A DNA stretch of 53,082 bases from Pseudanabaena sp. (GCA_003249035.1 QBMK01000028.1:1-53082); one strand, 5' to 3'; numbered from the stretch's first letter, positions 7,910-16,757 are shown. A program made the numbers and translations. The notes: a model not told the origin generated them from the sequence alone.

Positions 7910-8083
7910 TTAGCTTATATCAATTAGACCTAGCCACGCCAACAAACCTTTGCCAGTGACAAACTCGATCGCTATGGCGATGATAAAACCGATCATTGCG
8001 GCTCGACCATTTAATCTTTCTGCATAGGTATTAAATCCCATTTTCGGATCAGTAGCCTGTGGTAATTGAGTTGGTTCAGTCAT
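7910..8083 (-). CDS. hli: High-light-inducible protein (one-helix chlorophyll-binding, Scp/Hlip)
   Basis: This 57-residue protein carries the one-helix chlorophyll a/b-binding motif AERLNGRAAMIGFIIAIAIE (residues about 21-40) and ends with a short lumenal tail. The E-x-x-N-G-R-x-A-M-x-G pattern is diagnostic of Hlips, which bind chlorophyll and carotenoid and protect photosystem assembly under excess light. I start it at the ATG at 8083, preceded by a good GAGGA ribosome site; an upstream in-frame codon at 8173 would add 30 non-homologous residues. It is divergently transcribed from rpaB, whose product is the known regulator of Hlip genes in other cyanobacteria. No canonical HLR1 site was found by eye. 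Confidence 0.92.
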   Translation of the reverse strand: MTEPTQLPQATDPKMGFNTYAERLNGRAAMIGFIIAIAIEFVTGKGLLAWLGLIDIS

Positions 8084-8162
8084 GATCGAAAAATCCTCAT
8101 TTTGCATGAAACTTAATATGATTTTATCGCAATCGCCAAAATATAAAGCACTGTGCACTCTA

Positions 8163-8200
8163 CTAAAGCCCAAAAGTTGAGCTCAGCTTTTGGGCTTTAG
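8163..8200. repeat. Perfect palindrome between divergent hli and rpaB
   Basis: Arms ctaaagcccaaaag (8163-8176) and its exact complement (8187-8200) flank a 10-base loop that contains the palindrome tgagctca. The region is divergent, so a terminator is not expected here. It could be an operator, a transcript leader hairpin or a parasitic palindrome. Confidence 0.7.
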
Positions 8201-8370
8201 TCAAAAAAGACTCAAAAGCTATCATAAATTCAGATTAAGTCTATTCTGAAACTTTAAGTTTTGTTTTCGGATTGTAACGACCGATTTCTTGTAAACTTAA
8301 CTAAATAAATATGTAAAACTATAAAATTTTACTGAATTGCAGCTAGCAACATAGTGGAGTGTAAACTGGC

Positions 8371-9105
8371 TTGGAAAACCATAAGGAAAAAATTTTAGTT
8401 GTAGACGACGAAGCAAGCATTCGCCGAATTCTGGAGACACGTCTGTCGATGATCGGTTACGAGGTCGTCACCGCCGCAGATGGCGAAGAAGCGATCGAAG
8501 TTTTTCATAAAGAGAACCCCGATTTGGTGGTTCTTGATGTCATGATGCCAAAGCTCGACGGGTACGGGGTATGTCAAGAGCTTCGCAAAGAATCTGATAT
8601 TCCGATTATCATGCTTACAGCTTTAGGTGATGTCGCTGATCGCATTACGGGGCTTGAACTAGGTGCAGATGATTACGTTGTCAAGCCTTTTTCGCCAAAG
8701 GAATTAGAAGCTCGGATTCGTTCAGTCTTACGTCGATTTGATCGCAATGGCATGACAGGCATCCCCAGTTCTGGCGTGATTCACATCAATACGATCAAAA
8801 TTGATACCAACAAGCGACAAGTCTATAAGTCCGATGAGCGTATTCGCTTGACGGGGATGGAGTTTAGTTTGTTAGAGCTGTTAGTTGGGCGATCGGGTGA
8901 AGCTTTTTCAAGAGCGGAAATCTTGCAAGAGGTCTGGGGCTATACACCAGAGCGTCATGTGGATACTCGCGTTGTCGATGTCCATATCTCTCGTCTGCGT
9001 GCAAAGCTCGAAGAAGACCCTAGTAATCCTGAGCTAATCTTGACAGCCCGTGGAACTGGATACTTATTTCAACGCATCATTGACGGCTCAGAATCTAAGC
9101 AATAA
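8371..9105 (+). CDS. rpaB: Response regulator RpaB (OmpR/PhoB family, Ycf27)
   Basis: This 244-residue regulator has a receiver domain with acidic pair D12-D13, phospho-acceptor Asp56 in LVVLDVMMP and lysine in VVKPF. A winged-helix domain follows (ILQEVWGYTPERHVDTRVVDV, then HISRLRAKL and ARGTGYLFQRI). The near-complete agreement with remembered RpaB sequences makes the name secure. RpaB, phosphorylated by the NblS/Hik33 kinase, controls high-light genes, including hli, and photosystem I genes. Translation appears to begin at a TTG at 8371, preceded by GGAGTG; the residues MENHKEKILVVDDE match the family N-terminus, so this start is preferred over any later codon. Confidence 0.96.
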   Translation: MENHKEKILVVDDEASIRRILETRLSMIGYEVVTAADGEEAIEVFHKENPDLVVLDVMMPKLDGYGVCQELRKESDIPIIMLTALGDVADRITGLELGADDYVVKPFSPKELEARIRSVLRRFDRNGMTGIPSSGVIHINTIKIDTNKRQVYKSDERIRLTGMEFSLLELLVGRSGEAFSRAEILQEVWGYTPERHVDTRVVDVHISRLRAKLEEDPSNPELILTARGTGYLFQRIIDGSESKQ

Positions 9106-9428
9106 GTGAAGGATTTATCCTTTTTTTGGATTTTGAGAGTCAGATATATAGAAGTATTGAATGCTCCAAATAATACCAAATCACAAAATGGCGCAGCCAT
9201 TTTGTGATTTTAAAACCTTTACTGTGTTTGGTTTTTAAATCACAAAAGTGTCGTCACACTTTTGTGATTTGGTATAAACCCCAAGATTGTTGCGGCGCGC
9301 TTTGCTCGCCGCAACAATCTTGGGGTTTATTTATTATGCAACCTCAAAAAATGATGAATTCTGACTTGAACAAAATCAAAACCATCCATAATGATCGCAA
9401 GAGCTTTCTAAAAAAAATTTTGACGATT
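9106..9428. other. rpaB-menA convergent spacer
   Basis: The 323-bp spacer is mostly occupied by the three palindromes. The stretch 9336-9440 encodes a 34-residue reading frame of low-complexity composition that runs into menA on the opposite strand; I do not regard it as a gene. Confidence 0.6.
9173..9330. repeat. Cluster of three perfect palindromes with shared arms after rpaB
   Basis: Hairpin A: 15-bp arms 9178-9192 and 9196-9210. Hairpin B: 15-bp arms 9237-9251 and 9256-9270. Hairpin C: arms about 22 bp, 9276-9297 and 9307-9328. A and B share the arm aaatcacaaaa, so the outer 16-mer at 9173-9188 also pairs exactly with 9260-9275 and the DNA can fold in two ways. Together they separate rpaB from the convergent menA gene and can end both transcripts. 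Confidence 0.8.
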
Positions 9429-10343
9429 TTAGAAAATTAAACTAATGCTTAGACATGCCCCAACGACAAAGTGTAAGGCAACTGCAATAAATCGACAATT
9501 GAGTAAAAGATCTGCTCGTTCATGGTTTTTACCAATGAATGTGCATAATTTCCATGCGATTGGGAAGCTAATTAATACAATCGCCGTCCAAATCGGGAAA
9601 AAGTCAAGGACGATCGCCGCAATGGCAACCACATAAATCACGCCACAAATCCAAGGTAAAAGTTGCGCCGATCGCTTAGTTCCTAAACGCACAACTGGCG
9701 AGCGCTTACCTGCGGCAAGATCATCGGCAACTTGATTAAAATGCGAACAAAACAAAATCAGGCTAGTAATGATTCCGACAATGATTGCAGCGGCAATAGA
9801 ACCAATCGACCAAGATTTAGTTTGACTGTAATAAGCAGCCGATACCCCTAAAGGACCAAAGGCAAAGAAACACAAAACTTCTCCCCAGCCCTGATATCCC
9901 AATCGAAAAGGGGGACCTTGGTAAATATATCCAAGAAAACAACAAAGGGCGATCGCACTGACAACAACTACATCTTGCTGTAGCCAAGAAATTGCGAGTA
10001 CGCCACTAATGCCAAGGAGTAGGCAAATATTAGCGATCGCAAAAATTAAGTTTTTTTTGCCAGTTAAGTTAACAACTGAATGCGCTTTATTAATATCGAT
10101 ACCTGTTTCGGCATCAAAGACATCATTGCAAAGATTTTCCCAGACTAAAATCAAAACGGCGGAAATCAGAAATGCAAAAAAAATGCTCCAGTCGATCATT
10201 CCTGTATTGCGATAAGCTACAGCCGTTCCTGTCGCAATCGGGACGATCGCGACACTATACATTGGAAACTTAATTGCTGCCATCCATAATTTTCGAGATG
10301 GTGTGGGGGGTATCTCAGGAGAATCAATGAGACTTTTTACCAT
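9429..10343 (-). CDS. menA: 1,4-dihydroxy-2-naphthoate (2-carboxy-1,4-naphthoquinone) phytyltransferase
   Basis: This 304-residue UbiA-family prenyltransferase has about eight membrane helices. The first Asp-rich motif is NDVFDAETGIDINKAHSVVN (residues about 93-112), and the second reads SHFNQVADDLAAGKRSPVVR. Phrases such as KAHSVVNLTG and GYIYQGPPFRLGYQGWGE are typical of the cyanobacterial/plant MenA branch that attaches the phytyl chain in phylloquinone synthesis for photosystem I. It lies divergent from pds. Length and motifs are intact. A tocopherol-pathway prenyltransferase is less likely because of the KAHSVVN and RSPVVRLGT motifs. Confidence 0.93.
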   Translation of the reverse strand: MVKSLIDSPEIPPTPSRKLWMAAIKFPMYSVAIVPIATGTAVAYRNTGMIDWSIFFAFLISAVLILVWENLCNDVFDAETGIDINKAHSVVNLTGKKNLIFAIANICLLLGISGVLAISWLQQDVVVVSAIALCCFLGYIYQGPPFRLGYQGWGEVLCFFAFGPLGVSAAYYSQTKSWSIGSIAAAIIVGIITSLILFCSHFNQVADDLAAGKRSPVVRLGTKRSAQLLPWICGVIYVVAIAAIVLDFFPIWTAIVLISFPIAWKLCTFIGKNHERADLLLNCRFIAVALHFVVGACLSISLIF

Positions 10344-10501
10344 ACTTGCTAAGATCCGATGTTTTGAGCGCTATCCTAACTTAAAACAAAAGCGAGATCG
10401 TCTGAAAGTTTTACTGACAAAAACTAGCGAATTATTAAGCTTTGCAAAGTAAGATAGAGATAATTAAGCATAAAAATTTAACGTACGGATATAGAAAGAA
10501 T

Positions 10502-11941
10502 ATGCGGGTCGCGATCGCTGGAGGAGGGTTAGCAGGACTATCCTGTGCTAAATATTTAATCGATCTAGGTCATCAGCCAATTTTGCTAGAGCGCAACGAT
10601 GTCCTTGGCGGCCTAGTTGCAGCTTGGAAGGATAAAGATGGCGACTGGATCGAAACAGGACTGCATAACTTCTTTGGGGCTTATCCAAATATGTTGCAGC
10701 TTATGGGGGAGCTAGATATTCTAGACCGTCTGCAATGGAAACGCCACGCTTTAATTTTTAACCAGCCTGAAAAGCCAGGCGTACTCTCTTGGTTTGATGT
10801 ACCTGACCTTCCAGCGCCTTTCAACATTATCATCTCGATTCTGCGCAACAACGACATGCTCAGTTGGAATCAAAAAATACGATTTGCGATCGGCTTGATT
10901 CCTGCGATCGTCCGTGGGGACAAATATGTAGCATCCATGGATAAATATACGTTTAGCGAATGGCTAGAAATGCATGGTATTGGTAAAGACATTACTACTG
11001 ACATCTTTATTGCTGTTTGTAAATCTCTTAAATTTATCGACCCAGATGTCATTTCAGCCACAATCCCTCTGCGTGCTCTGAATAAGTTTTTGCAACAAAA
11101 AGAAGGCTCACGAATTGCTTACTTAGATGGCGCACCACCTGAGCGTCTCTGTAAACCGATCGCGGACTATGTAATTGATCGTGGGGGCGAAGTGCATACT
11201 AGCGCAGGGCTAAAGCAGATTGTGCTGGACGCAGATGGCAATGTCGAGAAAATCATAATTCGAGGTGCTAACGGCGCACCAAATCAAGAAATCATTGCCG
11301 ACGCTTATGTGTCAGCAATGTCTGTAGATGTGATGAAAGACTTCATACCGATTTCATGGCAGTCCATGCCGTTTTTTCAACAACTAAATCATTTAGAAGG
11401 CGTACCAGTAATCAGCGTCCAAATCTGGTTTGACCGCAAGCTTACAGATATTGATCACACATTGTTTTCGCGATCGCCACTCCTCAGCGTTTATTCTGAT
11501 ATGAGCAACTCTTGCAAAGAGTACGCAGATCCAGACAAGTCAATGCTGGAATTGGTTTTTGCTCCTGCTGCTGATTGGATTGATCGACCCAATAGTGAAA
11601 TTATTGACGCAACCTTAAATGAACTGGCAAAACTGTTCCCGCAACACTTACCAAGTCCAGCTAAAGTCCTAAAGTCCCATGTAGTTAAGACTCCAAGATC
11701 GATCTATACTGCAATTCCTGACCGCGAAAAATTTCGCCCTACCCAAGCAACGCCCATTGCTAATTTCTTTTTGTCAGGTAGCTATACAGCACAACCATTT
11801 TTTGGCAGTATGGAAGGGGCTGTACTTTCTGGTAAGCTAACAGCACAGGAAATCCACAAAGCAAGTCAATCTTCTGGAAATAAAGTCCTTGGTCGAACCT
11901 CTAACGAAAACCAGTCAAATCCATCTGTCGTCAGTCCCTAA
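10502..11941 (+). CDS. pds: 15-cis-phytoene desaturase (plant-type, CrtP/Pds)
   Basis: This 479-residue flavoprotein begins with a dinucleotide-binding motif [19 protein letters not shown] and includes [16 protein letters not shown], typical of plant-type phytoene desaturase. It ends with the FAD-binding block [20 protein letters not shown]. It introduces two double bonds into 15-cis-phytoene using plastoquinone, giving zeta-carotene, at the membrane. The ATG at 10502 is chosen because it starts exactly at the Rossmann strand; 20 upstream codons from a TTG have no homologous character. crtB follows after four bases, so the two form an operon for the first carotenoid steps. Confidence 0.96.
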   Translation: MRVAIAGGGLAGLSCAKYLIDLGHQPILLERNDVLGGLVAAWKDKDGDWIETGLHNFFGAYPNMLQLMGELDILDRLQWKRHALIFNQPEKPGVLSWFDVPDLPAPFNIIISILRNNDMLSWNQKIRFAIGLIPAIVRGDKYVASMDKYTFSEWLEMHGIGKDITTDIFIAVCKSLKFIDPDVISATIPLRALNKFLQQKEGSRIAYLDGAPPERLCKPIADYVIDRGGEVHTSAGLKQIVLDADGNVEKIIIRGANGAPNQEIIADAYVSAMSVDVMKDFIPISWQSMPFFQQLNHLEGVPVISVQIWFDRKLTDIDHTLFSRSPLLSVYSDMSNSCKEYADPDKSMLELVFAPAADWIDRPNSEIIDATLNELAKLFPQHLPSPAKVLKSHVVKTPRSIYTAIPDREKFRPTQATPIANFFLSGSYTAQPFFGSMEGAVLSGKLTAQEIHKASQSSGNKVLGRTSNENQSNPSVVSP

Positions 11942-11945
11942 ACCG

Positions 11946-12833
11946 ATGGCAATTTGTCAGTCAGTCAATCTTGAGGAAGCCTACGAGATTTGTCGTTGCA
12001 TCACGGCTAAGTATGCTAAGACTTTTTATCTTGGCACGATGCTGATGTCACAAGCAAAACGACGCGCAGTTTGGGCTATCTATGCTTGGTGTCGTCGTAC
12101 CGATGAGCTTGTTGATGGGATGCAAGCAGACACTACAGATGCAGAAACGCTTTTTAGCTGGGAAAAGCAGTTAGAGGCGACATTTCGTGGTGATCCGATC
12201 CATGCGTCGGATATTGCTCTAGCCGATACGGTCAAGCATTACCCCATGCCAATTCAGCCTTTCAAAGACATGATCTCTGGAATGCGGATGGATCTCAAAT
12301 ACGATCGCTACCATACTTTTGACGATCTGCACTTATACTGCTATCGCGTCGCAGGCACTGTCGGCTTAATGTCAGCAGCAATTATGGGTTTTGAGACTAA
12401 AGATCCATCAGTAATTGCGACGGCGACCGAAGCGGCGATCGCTTTGGGTATAGCCATGCAACTGACTAATATTTTGCGAGATATTGGTGAAGACGCTCAG
12501 CGAGGACGCATTTATCTGCCCCTTGAGGATCTCCATTATTTTGACTATACCGAAAAAGATTTATTAAGCGGCACGGTTGACGAGCGATGGACTGAGCTAA
12601 TGCGTTTCCAAATTCAAAGAGCGCGTGAGTTTTACCAACATGCTGAAGATGGTATTTCGGCTTTATGCAAGGATGCCCGATGGCCAGTTTGGTCTTCGTT
12701 AATTTTGTATCGCAATATCTTAAAAGCGATCGAACACAATAATTACGAAGTATTTATGCGTCGTGCTTTTGTGCCTCGGTCTAACAAGCTGCTTACTTTA
12801 CCTTGGGCATGGCTCAAAGCTCAAACATCGTAA
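11946..12833 (+). CDS. crtB: Phytoene synthase
   Basis: This 295-residue trans-isoprenyl diphosphate synthase joins two geranylgeranyl diphosphates to phytoene. The two aspartate motifs are present: DELVD (residues 53-57) and DIGED in NILRDIGEDAQRGRIYLP. YAKTFYLGT and WAIYAWCRRTDE also match the family. The ATG at 11946 lies four bases after the pds stop and yields the usual N-terminus (short leader, then EAYEICRCITAKYAKTFYLG). An in-frame TTG at 11889 inside pds would add 19 unrelated residues. Tight spacing argues for translational coupling with pds. Confidence 0.96.
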   Translation: MAICQSVNLEEAYEICRCITAKYAKTFYLGTMLMSQAKRRAVWAIYAWCRRTDELVDGMQADTTDAETLFSWEKQLEATFRGDPIHASDIALADTVKHYPMPIQPFKDMISGMRMDLKYDRYHTFDDLHLYCYRVAGTVGLMSAAIMGFETKDPSVIATATEAAIALGIAMQLTNILRDIGEDAQRGRIYLPLEDLHYFDYTEKDLLSGTVDERWTELMRFQIQRAREFYQHAEDGISALCKDARWPVWSSLILYRNILKAIEHNNYEVFMRRAFVPRSNKLLTLPWAWLKAQTS

Positions 12834-12839
12834 TCACAA

Positions 12840-12932
12840 CAAAAAAGCATCGCGCAGCGATGCTTTTTTGTTTGCAAGGAACCAATTTTGTTGTGACGAC
12901 GCATTGCCTCGTCACAACAAAATTGGTTCCTT
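12840..12932. terminator. Two hairpins between convergent crtB and crtW
   Basis: First hairpin: 14-bp perfect stem 12840-12853 with 12857-12870 around gca, flanked by A and T runs. Second hairpin: 24-bp perfect stem 12876-12899 with 12909-12932. The second overlaps the last bases of crtW. Both transcripts can end here. Confidence 0.85.
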
Positions 12933-13692
12933 ATTTTAAGGCGATTTCCTTAGCATGAATGCTATGCAACTTATACCAAGGAGTTTTTGGATATTCATGG
13001 TGCTCCCAATGATAATGACCAAAGTTATAACAGCTAAAAAATGACCATAGATTAGAATAATAGTTGCTTTGCAAGCGTGGGGAGAAATAAGGGTTTTCGT
13101 ACACTTGGTGATGTGGTAGATAAGTACCAAAATAGAATAATTGTAAAGAACTCAACACAAGTGGAACGAGTACAAACAATATTAAATTGATAAATTCAAT
13201 ATGGAAAATGCTTGTTAACCCCCAAGTAAGTAGAATCATATTCACTAAGAAAATGATCAGCGATCGCATTGGAAAGTATTCACGGATGAACTTGGAATAC
13301 CAAAATATTGGGTTGGAAACACTACCGTAAAAATCAGGATCGCCACTTTGCGATGGATAGCGATGATGATTAAAATGATTGCTACAGCAAAGGTCGTAGG
13401 GCAGAAATCCATAAACTGTAACTGCAAATCGTCCAATTAGATGATTGAGACTTCTGTTGTTTGGAATTAGATTACCATGCATGGAATCATGGGCAAGGAT
13501 AAATAAGCCCGTATGTAGATAAGTCCGTCCCACAATAGAGAAAATTAACCAGAAAATAGAAGTGTCTGATATTGGAATAGTGAGTAGCTCAAATAGACTA
13601 ATAAACCACAGACTAATAATGATTACGGCTATTAGCAATCCAATCCAATCGTCTCCTTTATATACCTTTTGTAACGAAGTAAACATTTCCAT
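12931..13692 (-). CDS. crtW: Beta-carotene ketolase (CrtW type)
   Basis: This predicted 253-residue membrane di-iron oxygenase carries histidine clusters HDSMHG, HFNHHRYP and HYHWEHHEYP, and the block LSSLQLFYFGTYLPHH that distinguishes CrtW from fatty-acid desaturases. CrtW converts beta-carotene to echinenone and canthaxanthin, the ketocarotenoids that OCP needs. The ocp gene lies directly upstream on the same strand, which makes a functional pair likely. An in-frame TTG at 13728 falls on the edge of a hairpin, so the ATG at 13692 is preferred. Unlike many CrtW enzymes the second cluster reads HHRYPSQSGDPDFY. All ligand-type histidines look present. Confidence 0.88.
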   Translation of the reverse strand: MEMFTSLQKVYKGDDWIGLLIAVIIISLWFISLFELLTIPISDTSIFWLIFSIVGRTYLHTGLFILAHDSMHGNLIPNNRSLNHLIGRFAVTVYGFLPYDLCCSNHFNHHRYPSQSGDPDFYGSVSNPIFWYSKFIREYFPMRSLIIFLVNMILLTWGLTSIFHIEFINLILFVLVPLVLSSLQLFYFGTYLPHHQVYENPYFSPRLQSNYYSNLWSFFSCYNFGHYHWEHHEYPKTPWYKLHSIHAKEIALK

Positions 13693-13727
13693 ATTTTCAA
13701 AAGGCAATAGTAAAAACAGATAAAACA

Positions 13728-13757
13728 AAATCGGCAGCGCGATCGCGCCGCCGATTT
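13728..13757. terminator. Hairpin between ocp and crtW
   Basis: Arms 13728-13740 and 13745-13757 pair over 13 bases with one mismatch around gatc, in the 91-bp gap after ocp. Partial termination here would give much more ocp than crtW mRNA. Confidence 0.6.
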
Positions 13758-13783
13758 CAAAAGCGTAAATCGCTATAGCTAGA

Positions 13784-14743
13784 CTAACGAGCGAAGTTCG
13801 CCAACTCCTTAGGAGATGCGAGTAAGTCGATTGCTACAAAGAAAATTTTGTTGCTAGGATCAATCAGAAAACGCCAAGCGATGTTCATACCAACACCAGA
13901 GCCAAACCAAGGAGTTTGCACTTTACCAGTAATCTTGATTTGGGTATATCCGCCGTCAGCTGCTTCAGAAACTCCCTTCTCAGGAACAAGTACCAGATTT
14001 TGACATTCTTCTTTAAAAAATCTCAGGACTGCATCTTTACCAACAATTGGTCTTTGGAAAGGAGGCTGTAAAGCACCATCTGGGAGAAATAGAGCGATGA
14101 GAGCGTCAAAATCGTTGGCATTCATGTTGTTCATGTAGGACAACACCGTAGGATTGTTAATACCTTCAATACTGACTTCGGTGCGACTAGACATTTCTCG
14201 TGCAGGCGAGACTGGCTCAGCAACACGAGTATATTCACCCAATTTGCCAGCGTCATACCCCATATCCACAACTGAGTTGCGGAGAATTGTGATTTGTTGA
14301 CCAGGCTCTAAGCCTTTTAGAGTTTCTAGTACCGCAGTAGCATTAGCAGAAAGCTTATAACCAGTAGGAATTGGCGAAACAATGCCCTGTTCCATCCACT
14401 GACCAAGTTGGTACCAAAAACCTAGTTTGATATTCTGTGACCAGATAGCATAGGTGCGACAGATTGGAGTGTCAGAACGATTGGCTAGGTCACACATGAC
14501 CTGCTCTTGCTGTTGAAAATTCATTTTCTTGATTTCATTCAAGGTCAACTCAGCCAACTGCATACTTGCAGCTCCAGGAGCTGCGATCGTTACAGTTTTA
14601 CCCATCTCAAGGTAAGTAAACCAAATCCAAGCAAGTTGGTCTTCGGGGCTAAGTTGATTAAATCTTGCGGTAGTTGCTGGCACTACGTCAGCGGCAAGGG
14701 TATTAGGGAAAATACTTCTGGCTGAATTAATTGTGTATGTCAT
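13784..14743 (-). CDS. ocp: Orange carotenoid protein (OCP1 type)
   Basis: This 319-residue protein closely follows Synechocystis OCP: an all-helical N-terminal domain (SIFPNTLAADVVPATTARF, AAPGAASMQLAE), a linker, and a C-terminal NTF2-like domain (GALQPPFQRPIVGK, VQTPWFG, FFVAIDLLASPKEL). Carotenoid-contact residues are kept: Tyr44 and Trp110, with Tyr203 in the position of Synechocystis Tyr201. Arg155, needed for phycobilisome binding and domain closure, is present. OCP senses blue-green light and quenches phycobilisomes. The ATG at 14743 gives the family N-terminus; 17 codons upstream are not homologous. It is flanked by crtW and frp on the same strand, so synthesis of the ketocarotenoid, the quencher and its reset factor is clustered. 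Confidence 0.97.
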   Translation of the reverse strand: MTYTINSARSIFPNTLAADVVPATTARFNQLSPEDQLAWIWFTYLEMGKTVTIAAPGAASMQLAELTLNEIKKMNFQQQEQVMCDLANRSDTPICRTYAIWSQNIKLGFWYQLGQWMEQGIVSPIPTGYKLSANATAVLETLKGLEPGQQITILRNSVVDMGYDAGKLGEYTRVAEPVSPAREMSSRTEVSIEGINNPTVLSYMNNMNANDFDALIALFLPDGALQPPFQRPIVGKDAVLRFFKEECQNLVLVPEKGVSEAADGGYTQIKITGKVQTPWFGSGVGMNIAWRFLIDPSNKIFFVAIDLLASPKELANFAR

Positions 14744-15178
14744 AGGAGTGTTTTTAAAAGTACAACTGAAAAACTTGGGCTTATACTTCTGCATGAAGGA
14801 AAAAACAACTCCTAAATTCAGAAGTATAAAATCTCATAACTAGAAATTAGAATCTAATTAAAAACAATAAGAATTGTGTGGCATAAGCCATGACATGAAG
14901 ACATTCTTATCAAAATTATTATTTAGGAATAACCAAAGTTAAAAGAACTATAAAGATTTTATAGCAGTCTAATCAACTTAAATATATATACTCATATTGT
15001 GTTTACAATTACAAAACCTCTAAGGGTAGATATTGGATTCTACTTATCCTATCTGTAACTTTCATAGTTAATTACTTATGCAGTGTTTTTTTGAATTGGC
15101 AAAAACAACAATGCATAAATTAAAGAGGTCACGCTTCGCGCCACCTCTCTGTATAAATTTTTTTCTTACATACAAGTC
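14744..15178. other. ocp upstream region
   Basis: 435 bp between frp and ocp, strongly AT-rich. It must contain the ocp promoter unless ocp is read through from frp. An imperfect inverted repeat near 15119-15150 (aaagaggt ... acctcttt type with mismatches) sits just after the frp stop and may terminate frp. No other gene is visible. Confidence 0.55.
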
Positions 15179-15505
15179 TTACATACAAGTAAGCGCGGCA
15201 ATCTTGGCGATTTTGTCAGCATTCAAGCCTTCAAGTTCATTGAGGCTAAGCCAACCATCTTTAACCAACCCCGCAAACACAAAAACCAACGTGGGCAATC
15301 GATAATCGTATCGACCATCGACTTCATGACGTTTAACGCTCAAAAAATCGTGCAAACGCCACATATCCTCGATCTCAGCTAAAGAGCTTGCTCGATAGCG
15401 AACTGAGTCAATCAGAGCCCCGATCTCTCGCTTATAGGCAATATCAAAGGCTTTTTTAGCGACCTCTTCTTCTGTTATTGTCCACTCAGAATTTATTACT
15501 TGCAT
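15179..15505 (-). CDS. frp: Fluorescence recovery protein
   Basis: This 108-residue helical protein matches FRP through the core block MWRLHDFLSVKRHEVDGRYDYRLPTLVFVFAGLVKDGWL. The conserved Trp, His-Asp-Phe and Arg of the OCP-binding face of FRP are present (W and HDF in the block, R in KRHEVD). FRP binds the C-terminal domain of active OCP and speeds return to the orange form, releasing the phycobilisome. It precedes ocp on the same strand with a 435-bp spacer. Start ATG at 15505; the length agrees with the short form of the protein. Confidence 0.93.
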   Translation of the reverse strand: MQVINSEWTITEEEVAKKAFDIAYKREIGALIDSVRYRASSLAEIEDMWRLHDFLSVKRHEVDGRYDYRLPTLVFVFAGLVKDGWLSLNELEGLNADKIAKIAALTCM

Positions 15506-15708
15506 TATGAGAATTAAAATCTATAATATTTATTTATGTTAAGAATAATAACTATATATGATTTAAGTCACACAAATTGCACTAAATTTCTTTACTTTTA
15601 TTGCGATCGCAAAAATATCTGCAACTTAGATTAGTCAATATACCTGAGGTTTATCTAAAGAAAACTTTTCCGAAATTTGTGCTTTTGGATATTGCTATTT
15701 TCTTAAAA

Positions 15709-16605
15709 TTATGTTTCGGATTTATCGCAGCTAATCATCACTAAATCTTCAATATTTCGCATCATGGTATTACAGATATTATCTAAGGGTAAATCATTAG
15801 CATCATGCCCAAAGGGATCTTCTATTTGAATGCCAATTTCTTCAATGCCTAATAGAGTGAAGCTAATTAAAGCAACTATTGGTCCTGTCATCCATTGCAG
15901 TTGCTCGACCATTTGAAATGGAAGTGACAAAGAATAAATCATCAATAATTGCTTCAGATGAATTGAATAGGCAAGAGGGATTGGAGTTCTGAGAATACGT
16001 TCACAAATGCCTGTGACATCGATCATTTGGTTCAGAAGTTGAATCATATCGTTTAGCTGATAACGATCAAGTTTTTCTTGCAACGATTGCTCTTGCAGAT
16101 ATCTACTAATCCAAAATGCAATTTCAAGCGGTGGATGATTCATCGTTTTGAGGCGATGAAATTGTGCTAATGAGAGATTAGCTTCGAGTTCTGCATTGAT
16201 TGGTTCCGATCGCAAATGCAATTTCAAAGCGATCGCAAAGGCAGGTAATAGCTTGACAGCCGCGATTTTGGCTTGGCGATCGCTAAGATCTTTTTCTGCG
16301 ATCGCTACTAACATTTGTCTTGACAAATTACGAACTGTGTTAACCAGAGTTCCCCATGCTTTGCGCCCTTCCCAAAAGCGTTCGTATGCAGTATTGGTTC
16401 GGAATACGAGTAATAAGCCCAACACGATATTGGGCATGATGCTACCAATAATTGGGAGAGAGACTTTGACATTCATAAGGTGGAGTATGTATATCGCAAC
16501 ACCAAATAATCCGCATAAAAGCGCTCTAGGTAATACCTCAGGAATTACTGAGCCTTTCCAGCGCAGCGCAATATGAAACCACCCATCCTTTTTTTTCATT
16601 AGCAT
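15709..16605 (-). CDS. Bestrophin-like (UPF0187/YneE) anion channel protein
   Basis: This 298-residue membrane protein has the bestrophin/UPF0187 pattern: LPRALLCGLFGVAIYIL near the start, then PNIVLGLLLVFRTNTAYERFWEGRKAWGTLVN, which is the family hallmark. Cytoplasmic helices and a second pair of membrane helices near residues 215-250 follow. Bestrophins form pentameric chloride or bicarbonate channels; thylakoid homologues in algae and plants influence proton motive force or carbon supply. Its place beside ocp/frp suggests a light-related role, but that is only context. The substrate cannot be told from sequence. Confidence 0.9.
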   Translation of the reverse strand: MLMKKKDGWFHIALRWKGSVIPEVLPRALLCGLFGVAIYILHLMNVKVSLPIIGSIMPNIVLGLLLVFRTNTAYERFWEGRKAWGTLVNTVRNLSRQMLVAIAEKDLSDRQAKIAAVKLLPAFAIALKLHLRSEPINAELEANLSLAQFHRLKTMNHPPLEIAFWISRYLQEQSLQEKLDRYQLNDMIQLLNQMIDVTGICERILRTPIPLAYSIHLKQLLMIYSLSLPFQMVEQLQWMTGPIVALISFTLLGIEEIGIQIEDPFGHDANDLPLDNICNTMMRNIEDLVMISCDKSET

Positions 16606-16663
16606 CTTTCTATCAACGAATTACTTGAAGCAAGAAATTAGGGCTGTGCGATTTAATAGAGTA

Positions 16664-16728
16664 CCAAATATAAAACCAGAATTGGTGGGGCGGCTTCGCC
16701 GCCCCACCAATTCTGGTTTTATATTTGG
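16664..16728. terminator. 31-bp perfect stem after the LivM-type gene
   Basis: Arms 16664-16694 and 16698-16728 are exactly complementary around ttc, the longest uninterrupted stem in the window. It lies after the LivM-type gene and before the bestrophin gene on the minus strand. Confidence 0.85.
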
Positions 16729-16757
16729 ATTGGGACTTTATTTTTTTCGGAAGTCCC

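Noticed and set aside
8260-8305. Possible HLR1 (RpaB-binding) site upstream of rpaB
   Set aside because: Two TTACA elements on the minus strand are 17 bases apart, not the 10 needed for the known HLR1 spacing.
9336-9440. 34-residue ORF on the plus strand between rpaB and menA
   Set aside because: Lysine/isoleucine-rich low-complexity composition, no ribosome site, and it runs into menA on the opposite strand.
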